DNA from: Hyphomonas sp.
GTDB taxonomy: Bacteria; Pseudomonadota; Alphaproteobacteria; Caulobacterales; Hyphomonadaceae
NCBI RefSeq assembly: GCF_022844445.1
Contig: NZ_JALHLS010000012.1
Location: 57,451-121,450, forward strand
DNA length: 64,000 nt
Direction: 5' to 3'
This document shows, one piece after another, positions 29,243-38,672 of this stretch. How positions within the stretch are numbered: the stretch's first letter is position 1; each line of letters opens with the position of its first letter. Under the pieces are notes generated by a model, which had not been told where the DNA came from, ran no database searches, and worked only from the letters and a program-made list of their open reading frames with translations. A program made the position numbers and the translations under genes.

Positions 29243-30490
29243 TTATTCCGAGTCCAGACCAAACGCGGTATGTAGGGCGCGAACGGCCAGTTCTGTATAG
29301 GGCGCGGCAATCAGCACGGAAATCTTGATCTCCGAGGTGGAGATGACATCGATGTTGATGCCCTTTTCCGAGAGCGCCGTGAACATTTTCTCGGCGACGC
29401 CGGTATGGCTCTTCATGCCGACGCCGATGATCGATATCTTCGAGACATCGCTGACCACTTCCAGCCGCTCATAGCCGAGATCAGCTTTCAGCTTCTCCAG
29501 CGTGTCGCGGGCAAACGGGCTGTCGCGCTCGGTACAGGTGAACACGAGGTTTGCCTTGGAGGCTTCGCGGGAGCTGGCCTGCACGATCATATCGACGTTC
29601 ACTCCGGCCTTGGCGAGGGCCGAGAAGATCTTGGCCGACGATCCCGGCTTGTCGGGCACACCGTAGAGCGTGACCTTTGCTTCGTCCCGCGAATAGGCGA
29701 CGCCGCTCACAACCTGCTTTTCCACGATTTCTTCCTCTGCACAGACAAGCGTTCCGGGGGATTCCTCGCCGGGCTTCACGAAGCTCGACAGCACCCGGAC
29801 GGGAACATTGTGATTCATTGCGAGTTCGACCGAGCGCGTCTGCAGCACTTTCGCGCCGAGCGAGGCCATCTCGAGCATCTCTTCATATGAGATCTTGTCG
29901 ATCCGCCGGGCCTTGGGGACGATCCGGGGATCGGTGGTGTAGACCCCGTCTACATCTGTATAGATGTCGCAGACCTTGGCGCCGAGGGCGGCGGCAACCG
30001 CCACGGCGCTGGTATCCGAGCCGCCCCGGCCAAGTGTCGTGACCCGGTAGTCGTCGGTGACGCCCTGGAAGCCTGCGACGACGGCGATCTCGCCGCTATC
30101 CACCGAGTCCGGCAGAGAGGAGTCGTCAAAGCCCATGATCCGCGCGCGGCCGTGGCTGTTGTCGGTTTTCAAACGCAGCTGCCAGCCGAGCCAGGAGCGG
30201 GCCTTCAGACCCCGGCGGCGCAATGCGAGCGCCAGAAGGCCGGCGGTCACCTGCTCGCCCGAGGCGACGACTACGTCATACTCGTCGTCATAGAGGCTGC
30301 GCGGCAGGTCCTTGCCGGCGGCGCCATCTGCCAGGGCGACCAGCTTGTTGGTCTCCCCCGACATGGCCGAGACGATGACAGCCATCTTCTCGCCCTTCGC
30401 GGCACGCGCCGCGACGATTTCTGCCACATTGGCAATGCGGTCCAGATCGCCGACCGATGTGCCGCCGAATTTGAGTACCGTGCGCGCCAT
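29243..30490 (-). CDS. lysC: Aspartate kinase
   Basis: 415 residues, monofunctional aspartokinase feeding lysine, threonine and methionine synthesis. It starts with the kinase motif LKFGGTSVGD; the catalytic/substrate region TTLGRGGSDTSAVA is at about 155-168. Two ACT regulatory domains occupy about residues 265-410 (VTLYGVPDKPGSSAKIFSAL and ISIIGVGMKSHTGVAEKMF). Divergent from ubiG across a 93-base gap. Confidence 0.97.
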   Translation of the reverse strand: MARTVLKFGGTSVGDLDRIANVAEIVAARAAKGEKMAVIVSAMSGETNKLVALADGAAGKDLPRSLYDDEYDVVVASGEQVTAGLLALALRRRGLKARSWLGWQLRLKTDNSHGRARIMGFDDSSLPDSVDSGEIAVVAGFQGVTDDYRVTTLGRGGSDTSAVAVAAALGAKVCDIYTDVDGVYTTDPRIVPKARRIDKISYEEMLEMASLGAKVLQTRSVELAMNHNVPVRVLSSFVKPGEESPGTLVCAEEEIVEKQVVSGVAYSRDEAKVTLYGVPDKPGSSAKIFSALAKAGVNVDMIVQASSREASKANLVFTCTERDSPFARDTLEKLKADLGYERLEVVSDVSKISIIGVGMKSHTGVAEKMFTALSEKGINIDVISTSEIKISVLIAAPYTELAVRALHTAFGLDSE

Positions 30491-30583
30491 TTCGCCCCAA
30501 CCGACTATCTGCCCCGCCCGGGGCGTCCTATATCGGCCCCTGTAGGGGAAAGTTCAGCGCGGATCAAACAGGATTGCTAAACG

Positions 30584-31360
30584 ATGGCGAGAACAATTGA
30601 CGCGTCTGACTTGCCGCCGGTCACGCCAAGCATCGACCCGGCCGAAGTCGCCAAATTCTCTGCCATGGCGGCCGACTGGTGGAACCCGAACGGCAAGTTC
30701 AAGCCGCTGCACCGCTTCAACCCCGTCCGTCTGAGGTTCATCCGGGAAACCGCCGAGCGCCATTTCGGCCTCGCCGCCGGCCTGCGCACACCGCTCGATG
30801 GCCTGCGCCTGCTCGATATCGGCTGCGGCGGGGGCCTGGTCTGCGAGCCGATGGCCCGGCTCGGCGCCTCGGTCACCGGGGTGGATGCCTCAGAGGCCAA
30901 CATCAAGACGGCGCTGACCCATGCGGTCGAGCAGGGCCTGAAGATCGACTACCGAGCCGGCACTGCCGAAGGCCTGCTCGCCGCCGGGGAGACCGCCTTC
31001 GACATTGTGCTGAACCTCGAAGTGGTCGAGCACGTCGCGGACCCCGCCCAGTTCCTGATGGACACGGCGCGCCTCGTGAAACCCGGCGGGCTGATGATCG
31101 TCGCGACGCTCAACAAGACCGCCAAGGCGCTCGCCACAGCCGTGATCGGCGCCGAATACATTCTCGGCTGGCTGCCACGCGGCACGCATGACTGGTCGAA
31201 ATTCCTCGACCCCGAAGATGTGCGCACGCCGCTGCGCGGCGCCGGGCTGGAGATCAACGAGACCATCGGCGTCGCCTTCCAGCCGCTTACCGGCCAGTGG
31301 AAGCTCTCCCTCGATACGAGCGTCAACTACATGATCGTGGCCCGGCGCCCGGCGGCATGA
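30584..31360 (+). CDS. ubiG: Ubiquinone O-methyltransferase UbiG
   Basis: 258 residues. UbiG carries out both O-methylations of ubiquinone synthesis. The diagnostic N-terminal motif [19 protein letters not shown], the AdoMet site [16 protein letters not shown] and [11 protein letters not shown] are all present. Its stop overlaps the next ATG by the ATGA arrangement, so the DUF924 gene is translationally coupled to it. No clear Shine-Dalgarno sequence precedes the start. Confidence 0.97.
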   Translation: MARTIDASDLPPVTPSIDPAEVAKFSAMAADWWNPNGKFKPLHRFNPVRLRFIRETAERHFGLAAGLRTPLDGLRLLDIGCGGGLVCEPMARLGASVTGVDASEANIKTALTHAVEQGLKIDYRAGTAEGLLAAGETAFDIVLNLEVVEHVADPAQFLMDTARLVKPGGLMIVATLNKTAKALATAVIGAEYILGWLPRGTHDWSKFLDPEDVRTPLRGAGLEINETIGVAFQPLTGQWKLSLDTSVNYMIVARRPAA

Positions 31361-31965
31361 GCCATCATCCCTCCCCCGAAGACATTCTCGCCTTCTGGAT
31401 CGCAGATGCAGACACGCCCGAGGGGCTGAAGGCGCAATCGAAGAAATGGTTCAATGGCGGCAAGGCCTTCGACGCCGAACTCGAAGCGAAATTCCTGCCG
31501 CTGCTGGAGACGCTGTCGGCTGGTCCGCTTGCCGAGGACTGGGCGGCGCGCGGGCCGAAGGGCCGCCTCGCCGCGATTATCGTGCTCGACCAGATGAGCC
31601 GCAACATCTTCCGCGGCAGCCCGCGCGCCTTCGCGCAGGACCGGCTGGCCCTTCATCTGTGCAAGGAAGGTCTGGAAAAAGGCGAGGATGAAGGCCTGGC
31701 AGAGGCCGAGCGTGTGTTCTTCTACCTGCCGCTCGAACACTCCGAAAGAGGAGACGACCAGGACTGGTCCGTCGCCCTGTTCACCGCCCTTTTCAATACG
31801 GCGCGTGAGGGCTTCCGCGACTATACGAAGACGACGATGGACTATGCGATCCTGCACTGCGATGCGATCCGTCAGTTCGGCCGCTTTCCTCATCGCAACA
31901 AGGTCGTCGCCCGGACCAGCACGCCGGAAGAACTAGACTGGCTCGCCGAAGGAGGCGGGTTCTAG
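31357..31965 (+). CDS. DUF924 family protein
   Basis: 202 residues from the ATG overlapping the ubiG stop. The DUF924 signature is clear: [28 protein letters not shown], and [10 protein letters not shown]. The fold is predicted to be helical, resembling TPR repeats; the biochemical role is unknown. Coupling to ubiG may only reflect compact packing. It is convergent with the MFS gene; the two ends overlap by 4 bases. Confidence 0.9.
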   Translation: MSHHPSPEDILAFWIADADTPEGLKAQSKKWFNGGKAFDAELEAKFLPLLETLSAGPLAEDWAARGPKGRLAAIIVLDQMSRNIFRGSPRAFAQDRLALHLCKEGLEKGEDEGLAEAERVFFYLPLEHSERGDDQDWSVALFTALFNTAREGFRDYTKTTMDYAILHCDAIRQFGRFPHRNKVVARTSTPEELDWLAEGGGF

Positions 31966-33317
31966 ACCTCTGCCGGCACGCTGGCGAGCCGGCCGGCTGT
32001 TTCCGCCTGCACGGCGCGCGTCAGCGGGTAGTTGCGCACCACAAAATAGGTGATGAGGTAGAACACGGCGGGCAGTCCGCAGAAGATGAAAAGTAAACCC
32101 TGCACCGCCTCCGGCGAATTCTCGGCGCCGGCCTCATAACCAGCCACCAGACCCACCAACAGATAGGCGAGCCCGGTCGCGAGGCTCGCGCCGATCTTGT
32201 AGGCGCCGGCGTTCAGGCCGAAGTACAAGCCGGCCCGGTTGGTGCCGGAGCGTACGAGTTCCCACTCGACAACATCTGCCGTCATTGATCGGCCAATGAC
32301 CAGCGGCGCTGTGAAGGCGAACCCGTTGATGACGGCTGCGAGCGCAAACGGCCAGAAGCCCGGGAACTGTGAGGCGATAAGGTAGAGCAGATAACTGGCG
32401 GCGGACATCAGAACGGCCACGCAGACAGCACTGTGTTTTTCCGTTCTTGAAGCGAACCGCATCCAGACCGGCAATCCGAGTACGGAGGACAGGAAAAACA
32501 CGACCAGCAGGAGGCTTGCCTGCGCATCGCTGAGGCCGAACACCGATTCGGCGACGAACAGGTAGAGCGAGGCCGTGACCGTAATGCCCATGCCGATCAG
32601 CAACTCGAGCAGGAGGACGGTTTTCAGGAAGCGGTTGCCGACCGCCATGCGCAGGTCAGCAAATGTGTAGGCTTTCGCGTCCGGATCCTTCGTCCGCGGC
32701 GGGTCGGGAACGAACATACAGGCGATCAGCGCGGTAAGCGGCAGCGAAATGATAAGGCACCAGCCCATTGCGCCAATCTGTTCGAAACGATCCCCGCCAT
32801 TGTTGGCGATGATGACCGGGATGATCAGCAGGACCAGCATGCTGAGCACACTGGCCATCTCGATCATCACGAAATGGCGTGAGCGGTCGTCATAGTCCGT
32901 CGCGATGTCAGCGACCCAGGCATTGCGCGCGATGATCAGCATGGTCGAGCCGAGGTAGAGGATCACCATCCAGAGCACGAAATAGAGCGCGCTGGCGCCT
33001 TCCCGCGGCGGCATGTAGATGAAGTAGGCCGCGAGCATCAGCAAGGGAACACTCGCAACGATCCAGGGCCGCGCCCTTCCCCACTTCGAATTGAAGCTAT
33101 CGACCAAGTGGCCGATCGTTGGGTCCAGGATCATGTCGAGCAGACGCAGCATCATGAACAGCATGCCCGTCAGCGCGACGCCGAGACCGATTTCGTCGGC
33201 ATAGAAGGGCGAAAGATACACGCCCAGCGGCAGGCCGATCCCAGACAAGGGAAAGGCAAGCGTGGACAAGGCCAGGACGCGGGGCGTGCTCAGCCGTTTC
33301 GGGGAAGGTTCAACCAT
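31962..33317 (-). CDS. MFS transporter of the GPH (sugar:cation symporter) type
   Basis: 451 residues with about 12 hydrophobic segments. The loop motif FYADEIGLGVALTGMLFMMLR near the N-terminus (quoted by its ends FYADEIGLG and FMMLR) and DPTIGHLVDSFNSKWGRARPW are typical of MelB-like glycoside-pentoside-hexuronide carriers, with conserved Asp residues in helices 1-2. Substrate cannot be read from sequence. It stands alone on the minus strand. Confidence 0.85.
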   Translation of the reverse strand: MVEPSPKRLSTPRVLALSTLAFPLSGIGLPLGVYLSPFYADEIGLGVALTGMLFMMLRLLDMILDPTIGHLVDSFNSKWGRARPWIVASVPLLMLAAYFIYMPPREGASALYFVLWMVILYLGSTMLIIARNAWVADIATDYDDRSRHFVMIEMASVLSMLVLLIIPVIIANNGGDRFEQIGAMGWCLIISLPLTALIACMFVPDPPRTKDPDAKAYTFADLRMAVGNRFLKTVLLLELLIGMGITVTASLYLFVAESVFGLSDAQASLLLVVFFLSSVLGLPVWMRFASRTEKHSAVCVAVLMSAASYLLYLIASQFPGFWPFALAAVINGFAFTAPLVIGRSMTADVVEWELVRSGTNRAGLYFGLNAGAYKIGASLATGLAYLLVGLVAGYEAGAENSPEAVQGLLFIFCGLPAVFYLITYFVVRNYPLTRAVQAETAGRLASVPAEV

Positions 33318-33437
33318 GCGCTCACACTGCCGCGTGAAAAGGTGACGGCCAAGTCATTTTTTTAATGCGCCGTCGCTTGACGGCGCGCTGTGCGCACGGT
33401 CACGGTTCTTAAAACAGAAACGGGAGCTGCGCCGCAC

Positions 33438-34940
33438 ATGATCCGCAACCTTCTTATCGGACTCGCCGTGGTTTTGCTCGCGGTTGCAGCATTGGTCGGC
33501 GTGCTCGTCGTCAACGCGATCAACTATGGCGGCGAGCCCGTCGGCGGCCGTGTGGAGCTCCCAGCGCCACCGGAAATCTCGGCAGAGCGCGGCGCGCAAA
33601 ACCTCTCGCGCGCAATCCAGTTTAAAACGATTACGCTGGCGAGCGGCGACCCGCGCCCCGGGCAGGACGGTGAATGGCTGGCACTGCATGCCTGGCTGGA
33701 AGAGACCTATCCGGCGGCGCATGCAGCAATGACGAAAGAAGTGGTGCCGGGCACGCTGACGTTACTCTACACTTGGCCGGGATCGGACGCGTCCCTCAAG
33801 CCGATCATGCTTATGGCGCACCAGGACGTCGTGCCGGTCAACATCGGTACCGAAGATGACTGGCAAGGCGGCCCGTTCGAGGGCGCAATCATCGATGGCT
33901 ACATCTATGGCCGCGGCACGATTGACAACAAGGGCTCTCTGGTGGCGCTCATGGAAGCGGCCGAGGCGCTGGCCATCTCGGGGTTCATGCCACAGCGTAC
34001 GGTGCATTTCATGTTCGGCCACGACGAGGAGGTGTCCGGATCTGGCGCCGCGGCTGCGGTGGCGCTGATGAAATCGCGCGGCATCGAGCCGGAAATGGTG
34101 CTCGACGAAGGCTTCATGGTGCTGAATCCCTCCCCGCTTTCGGGTAAGCCGGCAGGCTTCATCGGCATCGCGGAGAAAGGCTATGTGACGCTGGAAGTGA
34201 TCGCCACGGCGGCGGGCGGGCATTCGTCCACGCCGCCGCGCAACTCTGCGGCGGTAAACCTCGCCCGCGCCGTCGTCGCGCTGGATGAGAACCAGATGCC
34301 GTCAGCGCTGAAAGAGGCGCCCGCATCGGAAATGTTCCGTGCTGCCGGCAAGGACATGCCGTTTGCCCAGCGACTCGCCTTTGCAAACCTCTGGCTGTTT
34401 GAAGGCGCCGTAGATGGTCAGCTGAGCAAGATTCCGGCAGGCAATGCGATGATCCGCACGACCACGGCGCCGACGATGCTGGAAGGCTCCGCCAAAGAGA
34501 ACGTGCTGGCGCAGCGCGCGAAAGCGACGGTGAACTTCCGCATCCACCCGAGCAATACAGAAGAAGAGATCGTCGCCCACGTGAAAGAGGTGACCAAGGA
34601 CATCGAAGGCATCGAGATCGTGGTGGGCCAGGCAGGGATCCGCGGCACCGGCGCCTCGAATGTGTCGCCCACGGACAACCGGGCTTATGCGGTCCTGGCG
34701 AGCGTGGCAGAGGCAACCTATCCCGGCGCCCCGGCGGCGCCCGGCCTGGTACTCGGCGCGACTGATGCCCGCTATGCCGAGGCGATCTCCGCGAATGTCT
34801 ACCGCTTCGCGCCAGCTGTGCTGACGCCGGACGAACTCACCGGCTTCCACGGCACCAACGAACGTACGAGCGTGGAGAACATGGGGCGGCTCGCACGCGG
34901 CTACGCGCAGGTTATCCTGGCGATGGACGCGGCGGAGTAA
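33438..34940 (+). CDS. M20-family metallopeptidase (CPS1/PM20D1-like)
   Basis: 500 residues from the ATG at 33438 (GGGAG 12 bases upstream); the frame also opens 16 codons earlier. An N-terminal membrane anchor or signal (about 1-24) precedes the zinc hydrolase. Metal site motifs are MLMAHQDVVPV and YGRGTIDNKGSL; the catalytic Glu pair is in FGHDEEVSGSG, and the dimerisation domain has GGHSSTPPRNSA. Eukaryotic relatives hydrolyse N-acyl amino acids or peptides. The bacterial substrate is unknown. Confidence 0.88.
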   Translation: MIRNLLIGLAVVLLAVAALVGVLVVNAINYGGEPVGGRVELPAPPEISAERGAQNLSRAIQFKTITLASGDPRPGQDGEWLALHAWLEETYPAAHAAMTKEVVPGTLTLLYTWPGSDASLKPIMLMAHQDVVPVNIGTEDDWQGGPFEGAIIDGYIYGRGTIDNKGSLVALMEAAEALAISGFMPQRTVHFMFGHDEEVSGSGAAAAVALMKSRGIEPEMVLDEGFMVLNPSPLSGKPAGFIGIAEKGYVTLEVIATAAGGHSSTPPRNSAAVNLARAVVALDENQMPSALKEAPASEMFRAAGKDMPFAQRLAFANLWLFEGAVDGQLSKIPAGNAMIRTTTAPTMLEGSAKENVLAQRAKATVNFRIHPSNTEEEIVAHVKEVTKDIEGIEIVVGQAGIRGTGASNVSPTDNRAYAVLASVAEATYPGAPAAPGLVLGATDARYAEAISANVYRFAPAVLTPDELTGFHGTNERTSVENMGRLARGYAQVILAMDAAE

Positions 34941-34943
34941 CGC

Positions 34944-35864
34944 TCAGTTCACCGGCCCCGTCACTCTTGAGATGTCCACATTGTAGTGGCGGGCGCAAAA
35001 CTGGCAGTCGATGGAGAGGTTGCCGTCTTCTTCGACCAGTTCTCGAAGGGACTCGTCCGGCATCTGGCTTAGCGTGGTGACGAGGCGTTCCTCGCTGCAG
35101 GTACACTGGTCGAGCACGGCCATGCCGGATTCCAGCGTCACGCCCTGTTCGTGGAACAGGCGGTAGAGCAGCTCGGTCATCGGCAGCGTCGGGTCAATCA
35201 GCTCGCCCGGCGTCAGCGTCGAGAAGAGGACTTCGGCTTCACGCCAGCCCTCATCCGTTTCGCCGCGCGCGTCGTCGCCGGCGATGCGCTGCACGAGCAT
35301 GCCGCCGGCGGTCCAGGTGCCGTCTTCGGCGCGGTCCACGGCGATGCGGATGCTGGAGGGTACCTGTTCCGACATGTCGAAGTAATCTTCCGCGCACTGA
35401 GCAAGCGTTGCCTTGTTGAGCGGCACGATGCCCTGGTAGGGCTGGATGTCCGGATTGTCCTGCACGAGGATCAGGCCGAGGCGGCCGGTGCGGCCGAAGA
35501 GCTGCGGCATGTGGGGCTCACCGCCCTTGTTGACGCGCTCGAGATTGGCCCAGCCTTCCGGGTTGTAGCGGGCATAGCCGCGCACGTTGCCATTGGTGTT
35601 GTACTCGCCGACCAGCAGCGTGACCGGGCCGTCGCCTTCGGCCTGGACGAGGATCTTGCCTTCGAACTTCAGCGAGGCGCCGACGAGGGCGGCCAGGGCC
35701 ACGGCCTCGCCGAGGATCTGGGCGAGGTGGTGGGGATAGTCATGCCGGTGGAGGATCGGGGAGATGCTGGCAGCGCCCATACGAACGGCGCGCCCGCGGA
35801 TGGGGCGGCCTTCGATCTGGAAGGTGGCGGCGAAATCGCCGGTTTCATGGGGGAACTGGGTCAT
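34944..35864 (-). CDS. hslO: Hsp33 redox-regulated chaperone
   Basis: 306 residues from the ATG at 35864; an upstream ATG at 35888 would add 8. Hsp33 is activated when oxidants release zinc from four C-terminal cysteines. These are CTC (about residue 255) and CQFC (about 290), spaced as in the family, with the EERL motif after the first pair. Downstream of the radical SAM gene on the same strand. In related genomes hslO usually follows argD-argF. Confidence 0.95.
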   Translation of the reverse strand: MTQFPHETGDFAATFQIEGRPIRGRAVRMGAASISPILHRHDYPHHLAQILGEAVALAALVGASLKFEGKILVQAEGDGPVTLLVGEYNTNGNVRGYARYNPEGWANLERVNKGGEPHMPQLFGRTGRLGLILVQDNPDIQPYQGIVPLNKATLAQCAEDYFDMSEQVPSSIRIAVDRAEDGTWTAGGMLVQRIAGDDARGETDEGWREAEVLFSTLTPGELIDPTLPMTELLYRLFHEQGVTLESGMAVLDQCTCSEERLVTTLSQMPDESLRELVEEDGNLSIDCQFCARHYNVDISRVTGPVN

Positions 35865-35938
35865 GGGAGGCGGCCTTGAGGGGGGCATTCAAGCCGCCCC
35901 ATGTGGCAGCGAGGGGGCCGATCGGCAAGGGGGGCCCT

Positions 35939-36874
35939 TCAGGCCGAGCAGCTGGCCCCGCCGAGCACGCAGAAACTGGCGCACCAGGGGTGGTTCAGCT
36001 TGACGGGCTCTGCGGTTGCCTCGGTGAATGTTGCGCCGAGGTCGAAGGCGGGGTCGTCCACCAGCAGGGTGCAGGCGAGAACGCGGGGGCCCGCCGCGCC
36101 CTTGCGGCGCACGACCATGCGCTGGCTGGCACACATGATGGAGTCCGGCGACTTGCTGAGGATGCCCCAGCAGGCGGTGGTGATTTCCGGGGGATCGGCG
36201 CGGGCGATCATCTCCGGGAAGAGGACGAGCTGTTTGGGGTCAGCCGCATCGAGCGCGAGACCGAGCGAGGCGATGAGGGCGCGGTAGCCCTCACGGGCGG
36301 CGGCCTCATCCTCGTGCAAGGCCGTGCGGCCGGCTAGCGCCAGCGGGATGTCGTTGGACGCGATCCAGCGCAACCCTTCGCAGGCCTCGGCAAAGGCGCC
36401 CTGCCCCCGCTCCGCATCATGCAGTGCGCCGTCATGGGAATCGAGGGAGACGCGCAGCGTCATCTTTCCGGGAAAGCGCGCGGAGAGGTCTGCAAGACCT
36501 GCCTGCACGCGCGGGCGCATCATCGGACGCATGGCATTCGTCAGTACAAGGAGCGTGTGGCCCCGCTCCAGCGCCGCTTCGAGGATGGCAAGGATCTCCG
36601 GCGCCATGAAAGGCTCGCCGCCGGTAATGCCGATCTCAGCAGGCAGAGTCAGCTCGGCAAGATAGGGCTCCACATCCGCACGCGTCAGATAGACGAGCCG
36701 ATCATTTGTCGGGCTACTTTCGATATAGCAGTTGGCGCAAGCGATGTTGCAGAGCGTGCCGGTGTTGAACCAGAGCGTCTTGAGCCCTGCCCAAGCGACG
36801 CTGGCGCGGGTTTCGCCCTTCGCCGTGACATTAGGGTCGGAAAATTTGGCGTTGGGGATCAGGGTGTCGGCCAT
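35939..36874 (-). CDS. Radical SAM protein with C-terminal cysteine-rich region
   Basis: 311 residues. The [4Fe-4S]-AdoMet motif is CNIACANC (a CX3CX2C) near residue 42, and GGEP follows in IGITGGEPFM. The C-terminal third carries more cysteines (TACWG, MCASQ, ACTLL, WCASFC, ASCSA), consistent with an auxiliary cluster of SPASM/Twitch type. Substrate unknown. It sits between argF and hslO in the same direction, an insertion into an otherwise conserved pair. Confidence 0.88.
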   Translation of the reverse strand: MADTLIPNAKFSDPNVTAKGETRASVAWAGLKTLWFNTGTLCNIACANCYIESSPTNDRLVYLTRADVEPYLAELTLPAEIGITGGEPFMAPEILAILEAALERGHTLLVLTNAMRPMMRPRVQAGLADLSARFPGKMTLRVSLDSHDGALHDAERGQGAFAEACEGLRWIASNDIPLALAGRTALHEDEAAAREGYRALIASLGLALDAADPKQLVLFPEMIARADPPEITTACWGILSKSPDSIMCASQRMVVRRKGAAGPRVLACTLLVDDPAFDLGATFTEATAEPVKLNHPWCASFCVLGGASCSA

Positions 36875-36933
36875 GGATCGAGCCTAGAATGGCGGCGCCG
36901 GCGCGCCAAGGGGCCGCGCGGGAACGTGAACGC

Positions 36934-37860
36934 CTACTTGCCGAGGCACCAGCGCAGGATGGCCTTCTGGGCATGGAGGCGGTTTTCTGCTTCGTCCCAG
37001 ACGAGGCTGTCCGGGCCGTCGATCACTTCGGCGTCGACTTCCTCGCCGCGGTGGGCTGGCAGGCAGTGCAGGAATTTAGCGCCGCCATTGGCGAGTTCCA
37101 TCAGCTCGTCAGTGACCGCAAACGGCTCGAGAATCTCGAGGCGGCGTTCGGCATCAAGGTCGCCCATCGACACGAACGTATCCGCGATCACCACATCCGC
37201 GCCGGCAACCGCTTCTTCGGCGGTCTCGAAAAGTTCGATACGGCCTTGCAGTTCGGTCGCGATGTCGAGGTCGTCTTCGTCCGGCGCGTAGCGCTGCGGC
37301 GTGCCGATGGCGAGCGAGAAGCCGAACTTGGCGGCGGCATGGATGAAGCTGGCACAGACATTGTTGCCATCCCCGACCCAGGCGAGACGGGCACCCTTGA
37401 GAGTCAGGCCATGCTCTTCCAGCGTCATCAGATCCGCCATGATCTGGCAGGGGTGCGAGCGGTCCGACAAGCCATTGATGACCGGAATGGAGGCCGCCTC
37501 GGCGAAGGTTTCGATATCGGTATGGTCGTTGGCGCGGATCATCACGGCGTCGACATAGCGCGAGAGGACACGGGCCGTGTCCTCGATGGTTTCGCCGCGG
37601 CCGAGTTGCATGTCTCCTGACGAGGTGGTGATGGATGAACCACCGAGCTGGCGCATCGCCATGTCAAACGAGAAGCGCGTACGGGTGGACGCTTTCTCGA
37701 AGATCATCGCCAGGGTATGGCCGTCGAGTGGCGCGCCGAGGTCGATGCGGCCCTTGGACCAGCCGGCGCGGGCCTTCTTTGCCCGGTGCGCCTCGTCGAG
37801 GATCGCGCGCAGCTCCGCCTGCTCAAGCGGCCAGATATCCAGAAAGTGGCGGATCGTCAT
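36934..37860 (-). CDS. argF: Ornithine carbamoyltransferase
   Basis: 308 residues. It joins carbamoyl phosphate and ornithine to citrulline in arginine synthesis. The carbamoyl-phosphate motif STRTR ([11 protein letters not shown]), HPCQ in [12 protein letters not shown], and catalytic HCLP ([13 protein letters not shown]) are all present. GGGGG precedes the start. The acetylornithine aminotransferase gene is 7 kb away in this window. A strong terminator separates argF from the upstream glsB-like gene. Confidence 0.97.
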   Translation of the reverse strand: MTIRHFLDIWPLEQAELRAILDEAHRAKKARAGWSKGRIDLGAPLDGHTLAMIFEKASTRTRFSFDMAMRQLGGSSITTSSGDMQLGRGETIEDTARVLSRYVDAVMIRANDHTDIETFAEAASIPVINGLSDRSHPCQIMADLMTLEEHGLTLKGARLAWVGDGNNVCASFIHAAAKFGFSLAIGTPQRYAPDEDDLDIATELQGRIELFETAEEAVAGADVVIADTFVSMGDLDAERRLEILEPFAVTDELMELANGGAKFLHCLPAHRGEEVDAEVIDGPDSLVWDEAENRLHAQKAILRWCLGK

Positions 37861-37930
37861 CGGCGCAGCCCCCGCAAAAACAAGCGGGCCGCATAGCGTG
37901 TTATCGGGGGAATGTCATTGGGGATTTGAG

Positions 37931-37960
37931 AAAACCCCTCTCCCCGGCGGGAAGAGGGGT
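37931..37960 (-). terminator. Strong Rho-independent terminator after the GlsB/YeaQ gene
   Basis: A 12-base stem built on ACCCCTCT/AGAGGGGT with a GCC loop, followed on the minus strand by TTTTCT. It lies 25 bases after the small gene's stop. It is nearly symmetrical and could also act on the plus strand. Confidence 0.85.
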
Positions 37961-37984
37961 TCTGTCTGGCCCTCTGGGCAAAGA

Positions 37985-38239
37985 TCAGGCGCGTTTCACG
38001 ACGCGGATGAGCACAAGCAGGATCACGGCGCCGAGGGTAGCATGCAGGATGGACGCCAGAATGCCGCCGCCAAGGCCGAAGCCAATCGCCGGCAAGAGCA
38101 GTCCTGCAAGGAACGCACCGACGATGCCGACGACGATGTTGCCGACCAGGCCGAAGCCGAAGCCCTTGACGATCACGCCGGCCAGCCAGCCAGCGATCGC
38201 GCCGATAAGGAGGAAGATTAGCAGGCTTTCAATGGTCAT
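37985..38239 (-). CDS. GlsB/YeaQ/YmgE family stress-response membrane protein
   Basis: 84 residues with three hydrophobic, glycine-rich segments typical of transglycosylase-associated proteins (LLIFLLIGAIAGWLAGVIVKG start region; NIVVGIVGAFLAGLLLP). Family members are induced by envelope or osmotic stress. GGGAGT lies before the ATG. It ends at a strong terminator and appears to be monocistronic. Confidence 0.9.
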   Translation of the reverse strand: MTIESLLIFLLIGAIAGWLAGVIVKGFGFGLVGNIVVGIVGAFLAGLLLPAIGFGLGGGILASILHATLGAVILLVLIRVVKRA

Positions 38240-38324
38240 TGATGATTACTCCCAGTTTCCGGGACAAGTCCCTCGCCACCAACGCGCGGCCGGGCGAAAG
38301 GATGCACAGGGCGCGGCCGGGAGG

Positions 38325-38645
38325 TCAGAAGCCGTAGGCGCGCTCGACCTTCACGATGCGTATGGAATAGGCCGAATACCAGGCCTCGCGCCCCATCCGC
38401 TGGGCTTCCAGGTGTTCGGTATTCTGCTTCCAGGCGCGCAGGTTTGCCTCCGTGTCCCAGTAGCAGATTGTGATTTCGGCATTGCCGTCGGCCTGCGCGG
38501 TCTCGTAGCCGAGAAAACCTGATTGCTGGTGGGCGAGTTCCACCATCCGCCCGCCCATCTTTTCGTAGTTCTCGCCGTCCTTGCCGCTGAACACGGCGCT
38601 GAAAATCACGGCCCAGTAGGGCGGCGGGGGCGTCTTTGCGATCAC
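38325..38645 (-). CDS. Antibiotic-biosynthesis-monooxygenase (ABM) fold protein
   Basis: 106 residues, reading from a GTG at 38645. The ferredoxin-like ABM fold is suggested by YWAVIFSAVFSG, then LAHQQSGFLGYETAQ and ITICYWDTEANLRAWKQNTEH, which match the YdhR/heme-monooxygenase-like 'enzyme involved in biosynthesis of extracellular polysaccharides' group. Small oxygenases of this type act on quinols or heme without cofactors. Actual substrate unknown. Confidence 0.85.
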   Translation of the reverse strand: MIAKTPPPPYWAVIFSAVFSGKDGENYEKMGGRMVELAHQQSGFLGYETAQADGNAEITICYWDTEANLRAWKQNTEHLEAQRMGREAWYSAYSIRIVKVERAYGF

Positions 38646-38672
38646 GTCAGCGATTCCGGTTCAGGGGAGGCG

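Noticed and set aside
27588..29300. 570-codon open frame on the plus strand
   Set aside because: Antisense shadow of ptsP, with no recognisable domain.
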